Made by a program: the position numbers and the translations under genes. Below, piece by piece: positions 1-6,942 of a DNA stretch of 23,124 bases. Source of the DNA: JBMNRY01 sp050944915 (lineage in GTDB: Bacteria; Bacillota; Limnochordia; JAAZLZ01); contig JBMNRY010000024.1 in NCBI GenBank assembly GCA_050944915.1, positions 1 to 23,124 on the forward strand. The letters run 5' to 3'. Under the pieces are notes generated by a model. It was not told the origin of the DNA. It did not search any database and was given only the letters and a program-made list of their open reading frames with translations. Numbering within the stretch: the first letter of the stretch is position 1; each line of letters opens with the position of its first letter.

Positions 1-1084
1 GACGAATCATTTCCGTATCCTTCGGTGGAGCAATACCTGCCTCCACGGTACCGTACACCGTGGGATTATCTAAATCCAGGCGTTCCCGCAGCTGGTAAAG
101 GACACTTGGCATCCCACCCGCCTCTTGGAGACGGGAGACGGGATAGCGCCCCGATGGCTTGACATCAACCAGATGGGGAATTTCCCGGCTGATCCGATCA
201 AAATCGGCCAACTGAAGCTCGATTCCCGCTTCATAGGCGATAGCCAAAAGATGGAGGATGCTGTTGGTCGAGCCTCCCAAAGCCATATCGGCTTTAATGG
301 CATTATGCAAACCGGCGGTGGTGATGATCTTGTCGGGTGTCAGATCCTCCCGAACCATCTCCACGATGCGACGGCCCGATTCCCGAGCTAGACGGATCTT
401 CTCCGCATCGGGGGCATGGACCAAAGAACAGCCCGGCAAGGTCAACCCCAAGGCTTCCGTCAGAGCGCACATGGTATTGGCCGTGCCTAACATGGCACAA
501 GTTCCGGGACCGGGCAGAGCCCGCTCTTCGATTTCCGCCAATTCTTCCTGGCTGAGGCGACCCCTTTGCACCGCGCCGATGAATTCCCGCATATCGGTCA
601 AGGTCAGATCTTTCCGTTCCTTCCACCGACCGGGATACATAGGACCTCCCGTGACGATGATGCTGGGTAGGTTGGTCCGCAGGGCGGCGATGATCTGCCC
701 CGGCACCGTCTTATCGCAGGCGGGCATCAAAACCATCCCATCTAAACGGTGGGCTTCCACCATCATCTCGATGGAATCGGCGATCAATTCCCGGGAAGGC
801 AGGGGATAACGCATCCCCACATGGCCTTGACAAAGACCATCACAGATGGCGATGGTGTTGAATTCGATGGGCACGCCGCCGGCGGCCCTGATCCCTTCCT
901 TGACAGCCGCCGCCAATTCCCGCAGATGCTTATGGCCGGGGACGATCTCCGTATAGGAGTTGACGACGGCGATCATGGGCCGGCCAAAATCGTCCTTAGT
1001 CAAACCGAGGGCGTGGAGGAGGGCCCGGTGGGCCGCCCGCTCCAACCCTTGACAAATCTCACTACTGCGCAATTCCTTCTCCAT
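1..1084 (-). CDS. ilvD: IlvD/Edd-family dehydratase, C-terminus cut by window edge
   Basis: Iron-sulfur dehydratase of the dihydroxy-acid/sugar-acid dehydratase family, which removes water from 2,3-dihydroxy acids to give 2-keto-3-deoxy acids. The 361 codons present cover roughly the first two thirds of the usual 550-580. Visible motifs: EIVPGH near residue 46, CDG at 81-83, LPSRE at 95-99, CDKTVPG with Cys123, GGPM at 146-149, and GTC with Cys196 followed by TANTM. Cys123 and Cys196 are the conserved cluster ligands; Cys81 is a likely third. The ATG directly abuts the TAA of the upstream larA-like gene, and its AGGAGG site lies inside that gene, so translation is probably coupled. Family membership is firm. 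Whether it acts in valine/isoleucine synthesis or, as the neighbours suggest, on a pentonate or hexonate is inference; no other branched-chain synthesis gene is nearby. Confidence 0.9.
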   Translation of the reverse strand, partial: MEKELRSSEICQGLERAAHRALLHALGLTKDDFGRPMIAVVNSYTEIVPGHKHLRELAAAVKEGIRAAGGVPIEFNTIAICDGLCQGHVGMRYPLPSRELIADSIEMMVEAHRLDGMVLMPACDKTVPGQIIAALRTNLPSIIVTGGPMYPGRWKERKDLTLTDMREFIGAVQRGRLSQEELAEIEERALPGPGTCAMLGTANTMCALTEALGLTLPGCSLVHAPDAEKIRLARESGRRIVEMVREDLTPDKIITTAGLHNAIKADMALGGSTNSILHLLAIAYEAGIELQLADFDRISREIPHLVDVKPSGRYPVSRLQEAGGMPSVLYQLRERLDLDNPTVYGTVEAGIAPPKDTEMIR

Positions 1085-2359
1085 TTAGCCTTCCTCCTCG
1101 ATGAGGGGCAAGGTGGCACTGCCTTCGGGGATGATCAGGGCTTGGTAATCAGGCCCGTGTCTTTCCTCTACCAACTCTAGGGCCGTAGCCAAATCGGGGG
1201 CCGGAGTGAAGAAGAAATCCCGCACCAGCTGCTCATCCATATCGGAAACGAGGATACATTCCTTCTCCAACAGAACCCGGGCGAAGGCAAAGGCCTTATG
1301 ACCGCCCATAACGAATTTCTTGCCGATCCGTTCGATGATATCCTCTAAATCCTCGGCAGCCAGCATCCATTGGGTGAAGACCTCATCACCGGGACCTTCC
1401 GGACATTGGGCTACCAAGATAACGGTCCCCCCGGGCTTAACGGCTGCGGCGGCATTCTCTAAGCCCTTTTGGGCTTGGTAGAGATTGATATCCTTAGGAT
1501 GACCACCGACACCGGTGATGGCCACATCGTACTGCCGATCCAAGGGAACGGTGTAGACTTCCTTGCTCATCTCCACTCCCGCGAGCCAAGCTGCTTCCAC
1601 ATCCCCCGCGAAGGCTTTGATGATGCCTTTGTTTTCATCGGTCACCACGTTGACGATGAAGTCGACGCCAGCCCGGCGGGCTGCTTCCAACATCTCCAGG
1701 TGGATGGGATTGCCGGCTAACTTTGCTGGGGCCGCATCGGGGGTCACCATCTTCGAATGGTTAGATTGGATAGTCTCCCGTCCCGCTACCCCAGGCAAGA
1801 TGGATTTACGCCCACCGGCGAACCCCGCCATGTAATGGGGAACGACGACACCGGTGGTGATGACCACATCGGCTTCCACGATCTCTCGATTCACATAGAG
1901 GGGACTGCCGTAGGGCAAACGGCCTAAATAGACAAGATCCCCGTCGGCATTATGATTGACAAACCGATATTTATCGGCAAAGGAACCGAAGATGGCCCGG
2001 TTTTCCTCGGGGGTATGTCCCCGGTGTAAGCCGGTGGCCACCATAAAGGTAACCTGCTCGGTGGTTATGCCCGCTGCTTGTAGTTCCTTTTCCAAAGCGG
2101 GAAGGATAGCATGATAAGGGGTCGGTCGCGTGATATCGTTGACGATAATCGCCACCGACTGGGCCTTTTTCCTGGCGATAATCTCCCGCAACAGGGGAGA
2201 GCCGATGGGCTCTTCGATGGCCCTGCGTACTTCCGCCTCTTCGTCGGCGACGGGAGTAAGGGCCCTGGCCCGCACATAACCAGCTATATTGGCTTCCGGC
2301 AGCTGGGCTGCCATCTGGCCTTTTCCATATCCTAAGGCAATTTCAACAGTCTTTCCCAC
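1085..2359 (-). CDS. larA: LarA-family nickel-dependent 2-hydroxyacid racemase/epimerase (paralogue 1)
   Basis: A 424-residue DUF2088/LarA homologue. The family uses a nickel-pincer nucleotide (NPN) cofactor to racemise or epimerise 2-hydroxy acids such as lactate, malate or gluconate. Visible motifs: DITRP (substrate/cofactor loop), a His in the GLHRGHTPEE segment, PHYMAGFAGGRKSILPG containing the nickel-ligand His and the Lys that anchors the cofactor, and SNH, the second metal-ligand His. All residues expected for an active cofactor are retained. Start is GTG, with GGGGG about 8 bases upstream. It lies 42 bases after the aminotransferase and abuts the ilvD-like gene, which implies one transcript. 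The substrate cannot be read from sequence; a sugar acid or dicarboxylic hydroxy acid fits the neighbours. The LarB/C/E genes that make the cofactor are not in this window. Confidence 0.9.
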   Translation of the reverse strand: MGKTVEIALGYGKGQMAAQLPEANIAGYVRARALTPVADEEAEVRRAIEEPIGSPLLREIIARKKAQSVAIIVNDITRPTPYHAILPALEKELQAAGITTEQVTFMVATGLHRGHTPEENRAIFGSFADKYRFVNHNADGDLVYLGRLPYGSPLYVNREIVEADVVITTGVVVPHYMAGFAGGRKSILPGVAGRETIQSNHSKMVTPDAAPAKLAGNPIHLEMLEAARRAGVDFIVNVVTDENKGIIKAFAGDVEAAWLAGVEMSKEVYTVPLDRQYDVAITGVGGHPKDINLYQAQKGLENAAAAVKPGGTVILVAQCPEGPGDEVFTQWMLAAEDLEDIIERIGKKFVMGGHKAFAFARVLLEKECILVSDMDEQLVRDFFFTPAPDLATALELVEERHGPDYQALIIPEGSATLPLIEEEG

Positions 2360-2401
2360 AAATGAAACCCCCTTGCAAAATCACTCCACCCTAGCGGGGT
2401 T

Positions 2402-3808
2402 CTAGATTCCCTCCTCAAGCACTTCGCCGAAGGCTTCATGGAGGGTTCTTATTCCTTCGACCAGGGCCTCTTCATCGATAATCAGCGGTGGGTTAATCTT
2501 GATGGTCGCGGGGCCAGGTCCTACAGGGGCGAAGAGGAGGACTCCCTTTTCCACCGTCCGGGCGACGATCCGGGCTGCCAAGGCCGATGCTGGAGCGCCT
2601 TCTTCATCGACTACATCGATCCCGGCTACCAGACCCGTAACCCGGGTTGGTCCTACACAGCTTGGGTACTCGGCGGCGATCCTATCGATTTCCCGACGGA
2701 GGAGCGCTCCCAGCTGGGCCGCCCTTTCCGTTAGTCTCTGCTCCAGGATAATCTCGATGTTCTTCAAGGCCGCGGCACAACTCAAGGGGTTACCGCTGTG
2801 GGTATTGGTCAAGGCTCCCGGTGGGAATTGGGTCAAGATCTCCCGCCGACCCAGGACCGCCGAGAGGGGCAGGGAGCCGGAAATGCCTTTGCCGCAGCAG
2901 ATCAGATCGGGCTGGACCCCATAATGTTCGAAAGCAAAGAATTTACCCGTCCGCCCAAAACCGGCCTGGACCTCATCGAAGGTGAGGAGGATATCGTTTT
3001 CCCGACACCAAGCGGCCATGCGTTGGACAAACCCGACGGGCATGAAGCGGGCTTGACCCCCTTGATAACTTTCGGTGATTACCCCAGCCAGATAACGGCC
3101 GAAGTCCCGGGAATCTAGATGGCGGGCCACCTCGTCGCAGAATCGATCGAAGCATTCCCCGTCACAATCATCATAACCTTCCTTGCCCCAAGGACAAGCG
3201 AAACAATCGGGGAAGGGTAGTTGATAGATGTTGGGATCTAGATTAACAATCCATTCCTTTAAGGAGGGAATACCCCCTATCTGTTGAGCCCCTAGGGTGC
3301 GGCCGTGGAAGGCCCCTTCAAAGGTGATGATCCCGATCTTATCCCGGCCACCCCGACCAAGGCCATAGGAGCGCATCTGTTTGAGGGCGTTTTCCGTCGT
3401 TTCGGACCCGGTGGTCAACAAGAAGACGGTGTCTAGGCCTGGGGGTGCAATTTCTACCAGTTTTTCGGCCAAGGCCGCTCGGGGTTCGTTGGCGAAGAGG
3501 AAGGTATGCCATAAACCTTTGTCTAACTGCCCTAGGATGGCCCGGTAGATGTCTTCATTGAAGAAACCGGTATTGGCCACTAAGACCCCGGAGGTGAAGT
3601 CGATCCATTTATTCCCCGCCCGGTCATAGACCTGAAAGCCTTCCGCCCGGTCCCAGACGATGGGGGGCTGACTGGCTGTAGCCTGGGGTTCGTATTTAGC
3701 CAATTTTTCCAAAACAGGCATCGTCTCCGGTGCCGGAATCTCCGTTTGAATCCGCCGATATTTTGTCTCTACCCGGGGCACCATCCGAGGTTGTCGCTGA
3801 AAAACCAT
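2402..3808 (-). CDS. class III PLP-dependent aminotransferase (GabT/omega-aminotransferase type)
   Basis: A 468-residue fold-type I aminotransferase of class III, a group that typically moves amino groups between omega-amino acids or semialdehydes and 2-oxo acids. Visible: TGSET at 133-137 (phosphate binding), the FHGRTLGA segment near 168, DEVQAG at 278-283 with the Asp that contacts the pyridine nitrogen, and Lys307 in CCGKGISG as the Schiff-base lysine. Between about 201 and 225 lies a Cys-rich insert (Cys202, 205, 215, 219, 224), discussed under findings. The ATG follows GGGAGGG by six bases. It is followed by larA and ilvD, and is separated from the upstream dehydratase-like gene by a terminator and a 15-bp palindrome. 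In this context a semialdehyde such as 2-oxoglutarate semialdehyde is a plausible substrate; that is inference. Confidence 0.92.
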   Translation of the reverse strand: MVFQRQPRMVPRVETKYRRIQTEIPAPETMPVLEKLAKYEPQATASQPPIVWDRAEGFQVYDRAGNKWIDFTSGVLVANTGFFNEDIYRAILGQLDKGLWHTFLFANEPRAALAEKLVEIAPPGLDTVFLLTTGSETTENALKQMRSYGLGRGGRDKIGIITFEGAFHGRTLGAQQIGGIPSLKEWIVNLDPNIYQLPFPDCFACPWGKEGYDDCDGECFDRFCDEVARHLDSRDFGRYLAGVITESYQGGQARFMPVGFVQRMAAWCRENDILLTFDEVQAGFGRTGKFFAFEHYGVQPDLICCGKGISGSLPLSAVLGRREILTQFPPGALTNTHSGNPLSCAAALKNIEIILEQRLTERAAQLGALLRREIDRIAAEYPSCVGPTRVTGLVAGIDVVDEEGAPASALAARIVARTVEKGVLLFAPVGPGPATIKINPPLIIDEEALVEGIRTLHEAFGEVLEEGI

Positions 3809-3855
3809 CCCGTTCCCTCCCGTGATATCGATTTCATTAGTTAATCAAAATTCCC

Positions 3856-3870
3856 CATCTTGACAAGATG
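3856..3870. promoter_or_regulatory. 15-bp perfect palindrome upstream of the aminotransferase gene
   Basis: The sequence CATCTTGACAAGATG is a perfect inverted repeat with 7-base arms around a single central base. It lies about 50 bases before the aminotransferase start and after the terminator of the preceding gene, in the only place a promoter for aminotransferase-larA-ilvD could sit. A one-base centre cannot form an RNA hairpin, so a dimeric repressor or activator site is more likely. On the coding strand it overlaps TTGTCA, a good -35 match, but the matching -10 is poor. Confidence 0.45.
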
Positions 3871-3924
3871 TCGGATATTCTTTTCTTTCCCGTCAAACTC
3901 GCCGATTCCTGCTTAATGAAGGAA

Positions 3925-3948
3925 ACCCCCGGAGGCAACTCCGGGGGT
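3925..3948 (-). terminator. hairpin terminator after the fumarylacetoacetase-fold gene
   Basis: A perfect 10-bp GC-rich stem (ACCCCCGGAG / CTCCGGGGGT) with a four-base loop starts 7 bases after the stop codon of the upstream gene. On the minus strand it is followed by only TTTCC, so the U-tract is short and termination may be partial. Confidence 0.7.
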
Positions 3949-3954
3949 CGGTCT

Positions 3955-4866
3955 TTAGCCTTTGTAGCCGAAGTTTTGGACGGGATTGGACAATAATCCG
4001 ATCCCTTCGATTTCGATCTCCACCACATCGCCGTGCTGGAGGGCAAATTCGTTGGGGACCATGATCCCCGTACCGGTGGAAACCACTGTGCCATCGGGCA
4101 CTCCGTTATCCCGCAAAAGGAATTCCGTCAACTGTTCGAACTTGCGACCGATCCGGGAGGAGCTGACCCGGTCTTCGAAGATGTATTGGCCGTCCCGTTG
4201 GATCCGGCAGGTGATTTCCAGATTATAGGGATCAGGGATGGAGCCAGGGGTAGCTAAAACGGGCCCCAAGGCACAACAGCGATCATACATTTTACTCTGG
4301 GGCAGATACAAGGGATTTTCCCTTTCCAGATCCCAAGCGGACACATCGTTACAAACGGTGTAGCCGACGATATGGCCATGGCGGTTGATCACATAGGCTA
4401 ATTCCGGTTCCGTAGCCGTCACCTGGGAGTCCCGCCGAACACCGACGGCATCCCCATGGCCAACACAACAGCGGGCCGTCCCTTTGAAGAAGATCTCCGG
4501 CCGTTCGCTTTCATAAACCCGGTCGTAAATACCCTTCTCTTGCCCTGTATCATGATCCCGAAACTCGGCACTCCTTTTATAGGTCACCCCACAACCCCAG
4601 ACTTCCGGTGGGAATAGGGGTAATAGGAGGGCTCCTTGCCCAGAGTGGGGTGGATTGAGCAATTCATCGTAGGAGTAGCTAGGACCCCGATGGGCCGGAA
4701 CATAGGCTTCTAAAAAGGTATCGAGATCTTGCCCTAGTTCCGTTGCTGCTGTGATCAATTCCGTCACGCCATGGTAATGTTCCGAGGTGATATCAATCAC
4801 CTCATCGCCCTGGAGGACACCCACCCGGATGTCTCCAGTGGGTAGTTGAAACTGTACTAACTTCAC
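3955..4866 (-). CDS. fumarylacetoacetase-fold hydrolase, 2-keto-3-deoxypentonate dehydratase-like
   Basis: A 303-residue protein of the FAH superfamily. Its central part resembles 2-keto-3-deoxy-D-arabinonate/xylonate dehydratases of the oxidative (Weimberg-type) pentose pathway, which form 2-oxoglutarate semialdehyde. Visible: GVTYKRS at 93-99, YDRVYESERPEIFFK at 114-128, the metal motif EPELA with Glu153 and Glu155, Asp174 in the CND segment, NPLYLPQSKMYDRCCALGP at 184-202, and GTG near 265. The GTG start has AGGGGAG ten bases upstream. It is divergent from larA2 and followed by its own terminator, then the aminotransferase-larA-ilvD unit. With an IlvD/Edd dehydratase nearby this gives two consecutive steps of such a pathway. 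The family call is firm. The exact substrate is inferred; a general acylpyruvase or 2,4-diketo-acid hydrolase is the alternative. Confidence 0.82.
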   Translation of the reverse strand: MKLVQFQLPTGDIRVGVLQGDEVIDITSEHYHGVTELITAATELGQDLDTFLEAYVPAHRGPSYSYDELLNPPHSGQGALLLPLFPPEVWGCGVTYKRSAEFRDHDTGQEKGIYDRVYESERPEIFFKGTARCCVGHGDAVGVRRDSQVTATEPELAYVINRHGHIVGYTVCNDVSAWDLERENPLYLPQSKMYDRCCALGPVLATPGSIPDPYNLEITCRIQRDGQYIFEDRVSSSRIGRKFEQLTEFLLRDNGVPDGTVVSTGTGIMVPNEFALQHGDVVEIEIEGIGLLSNPVQNFGYKG

Positions 4867-5101
4867 TAGGCTGACTCTCCCCTCACGCCGTTAAACAGGC
4901 ATACTTTTTATCTAATGGTGTTTCTCCCTATATTCAGCAAACTCCTCTATTTTTGCGACAGGAATCGACCATTGGGAATATGAAACAAAGGCTTCTCCCC
5001 ATCGGCAGGGGAAATCTCCCCTTCCAACAGGAGGGAATCCCTCCCTCCAGGGGGAAGAATTCACACAAGTTTAGCTCAATTGGGAAAATAAGCAGCTGGG
5101 G
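4867..5101. promoter_or_regulatory. divergent intergenic region with palindrome (5030-5044)
   Basis: This 235-base gap separates two divergent genes, so it should hold two promoters. On the plus strand TTGCGA (4953-4958) and GAATAT (4976-4981) are 17 bases apart, a weak promoter match. Between that and larA2 lie a small hairpin (TCCCC 4996-5000 with GGGGA 5008-5012) and a 15-bp perfect palindrome GGAGGGAATCCCTCC (5030-5044) with a one-base centre, a candidate operator. On the minus side, AT-rich sequence around 4904-4915 could hold a -10, but no convincing -35 was found. No small gene is apparent. Confidence 0.4.
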
Positions 5102-6364
5102 GTGGCAGCTTTGCGTCTCGATGTTCCCTATGGTCGCGGTTTTTACACTTTAGAATTACCTCCGGAGCGGACCGATGTCATTACACCACGGGAAGTACCT
5201 GGGTTGGCCGATGAAAGAAACAGCATCAGAGAAGCCCTCCGTTCCCCCTTGGGAACGCCCAGACTGGGGGATATGGTGACTCCCGAGATGAAAGTGGTCA
5301 TCGTTTTTTGCGATATCACCCGACCGATGCCCAACCATCGGGTCTTGCCGGTGATCCTAGAGGAGTTAGCCCACCTACCCCGGGAAAACATCACTTTGTT
5401 GAATGCCCTCGGTACCCACCGGGAGAACACCCGGGAGGAGCTGGAAGAAATGTTGGGGACCGAGATCGTGGCCAACTACCGAATCCGCCAATCCCAAGCT
5501 TCCCGGGATGAAGATTTCCTACCCCTAGAGGGGACCGATGTCTTCCTCCACCGGGATTATCTGGAGGCTGATTTTCGCATCCTCACGGGATTTATCGAAC
5601 CCCATTTCTTCGCCGGTTTCAGCGGCGGACCTAAGTTGGTCATCCCCGGGGTAGCCGCAGCCCGAAATATCATGGAAATTCACAGCGCCCCATTGATCAA
5701 AGATCCCCAGGCCCGCTGGGGCATCACCGAAGGCAACCCCCTTTGGGAAGCAATTTACCATATCGCCATCAAGAGTGAGCCCCATTTCATCGTCAACGTC
5801 AGCCTGAACAAACACCGGGAGATCACCGGGGTCTTTGCCGGTGATTTGACCCTTGCCCACACCAAGGGACGGCAGTGGGTAAAGAAGGTGAGCATGTCCC
5901 CGGTGGCTGCCCCCTATCCTTTAGTCATCACCACCAATGCCGGCTATCCCCTAGATATGAATCTCTACCAAGGGGTCAAAGGCATGTCCGCCGCAGCCCA
6001 AATCACCGCCCCTGGAGGCAGTATCCTCTGTTTAGCCGAATGCAGTGATGGGATCCCCAGCCACGGCAATTTCGGTCGTTTACTAGCCTCAAGCTCCTCC
6101 CCCGAGGAATTGTTAGGGGCTATCGAAGGGGGCCAAATCCACATGGTGGATCAGTGGCAAGCCCAGATCTTAGCCCGACTTCTCCTGAACCACAAGATTT
6201 ATCTCTACAACAGTTATCTCGACGATACTACTGTGCGCAGCTGTTTCCTGGAACCCGTCGCCGATGTAAACGAATTCATTAAGGAAAAGCTGGCTCAACT
6301 GGGACCCGAAGATCGAATTTGCGTTTTACCCGAAGGGCCTTTAACCATCCCCTACCTAGCTTAA
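5102..6364 (+). CDS. larA: LarA-family nickel-dependent 2-hydroxyacid racemase/epimerase (paralogue 2)
   Basis: A 420-residue LarA homologue, clearly distinct from the first one in this window. It keeps DITRP, LGTHRENTREEL (first metal-site His), PHFFAGFSGGPKLVIPG (second His and the cofactor-anchoring Lys) and the EIH segment (third His), so it should bind the nickel-pincer nucleotide. It is the only plus-strand gene, divergent from the 2-keto-3-deoxypentonate dehydratase-like gene and convergent with leuD. The start is ambiguous: GTG at 5102 has little ribosome site, while TTG at 5111 follows a GGGGGTGG run and would give a protein beginning MRLDVPYG, closer to usual LarA starts. Having two paralogues suggests two hydroxy-acid stereocentres or substrates are inverted. 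Substrate unknown. Confidence 0.88.
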   Translation: MAALRLDVPYGRGFYTLELPPERTDVITPREVPGLADERNSIREALRSPLGTPRLGDMVTPEMKVVIVFCDITRPMPNHRVLPVILEELAHLPRENITLLNALGTHRENTREELEEMLGTEIVANYRIRQSQASRDEDFLPLEGTDVFLHRDYLEADFRILTGFIEPHFFAGFSGGPKLVIPGVAAARNIMEIHSAPLIKDPQARWGITEGNPLWEAIYHIAIKSEPHFIVNVSLNKHREITGVFAGDLTLAHTKGRQWVKKVSMSPVAAPYPLVITTNAGYPLDMNLYQGVKGMSAAAQITAPGGSILCLAECSDGIPSHGNFGRLLASSSSPEELLGAIEGGQIHMVDQWQAQILARLLLNHKIYLYNSYLDDTTVRSCFLEPVADVNEFIKEKLAQLGPEDRICVLPEGPLTIPYLA

Positions 6365-6366
6365 AA

Positions 6367-6411
6367 AAGGGCCTCCTGGACAAAGGGCAATCCCATGTCC
6401 AGGAGGCCTTT
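6367..6411. terminator. bidirectional terminator between larA2 and leuD
   Basis: The arms 6367-6382 and 6396-6411 pair almost perfectly (core GGCCTCCTGGACA with TGTCCAGGAGGCC) around a 13-base loop. The plus strand continues with a short T-run. The minus strand has six T's right after the stem. It starts three bases after the larA2 stop and serves the convergent leuD gene on the other strand. Confidence 0.88.
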
Positions 6412-6453
6412 ACATTATCTCACACATCCTTAGGGGAGACCCCCTAAAGCAGA

Positions 6454-6942
6454 TTAGGAACGCAGTTGGTCAGCGATGACGGGAATGATGCCGCCGGAGG
6501 CGATGATCCTTTGGATATCCTCGGGGAAGGGAAGGAAGCTATATTCCTTTTCCCCTACGGTAATCCGACCCGCGGCCAAATCGATGGTCAACTGATCACC
6601 CCGTTGGACCTCTAAACCTTCCGGTAGAGTGATCACCGGCAGACCTAAGTTGATGGCATTGCGGTAGAAGATCCGCCCGAAGGAGCGGGCGATAACCGCG
6701 CCTACCCCACATTCCTTTAAGGTGATGGCGGCGTGTTCCCGGCTGGAGCCGCAGCCGAAGTTGCGGCCGGCGACTATGATATCGCCCTTCTGGACCTGGG
6801 AAGCAAAGTCGGGATCGACACCGGCCATGGCATGTTGGGCGATGGCCTGCTTATCGGTCAGCTCCAGATAGCGGCCGGGAAAGATCTGATCGGTATCGAT
6901 ATTATCCCCGAAGGGAAAGGCTCGACCCTTGATTAGCTCCAC
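6454..6942 (-). CDS. leuD: LeuD/HacB-type hydro-lyase small subunit
   Basis: A 162-residue small (swivel-domain) subunit of the 3-isopropylmalate dehydratase / homoaconitase family, pairing with the large subunit encoded just upstream. Visible: GDNIDTDQIFPGRYL at 12-26, then EL in the substrate-recognition loop, and GCGSSREHA at 63-71. Homoaconitases usually read YLRT and isopropylmalate isomerases commonly YLVY at this loop; here it is YLEL, so the substrate may differ. Start is GTG, overlapping the leuC stop by one base (TAGTG), with GGAGGGAG upstream, which is typical of obligate partner subunits. There is no LeuA or LeuB nearby, which weakens a role in leucine synthesis. A bidirectional terminator follows. 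Confidence 0.88.
   Translation of the reverse strand: MELIKGRAFPFGDNIDTDQIFPGRYLELTDKQAIAQHAMAGVDPDFASQVQKGDIIVAGRNFGCGSSREHAAITLKECGVGAVIARSFGRIFYRNAINLGLPVITLPEGLEVQRGDQLTIDLAAGRITVGEKEYSFLPFPEDIQRIIASGGIIPVIADQLRS

Noticed and set aside
258..809. A 183-codon plus-strand open frame (and smaller ones at 125-391 and 749-1180) across the ilvD-like region
   Set aside because: The minus strand here encodes a continuous IlvD/Edd protein with all expected motifs. The plus frames have low-complexity, Arg/Ser/Pro-rich products and no ribosome sites, so they are shadows.
4867..5101. Possible T-box or other known riboswitch before larA2
   Set aside because: No T-box sequence, no cyclic-di-GMP, SAM, TPP or lysine-type conserved core was recognised. 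Only a small hairpin and a palindrome are visible.
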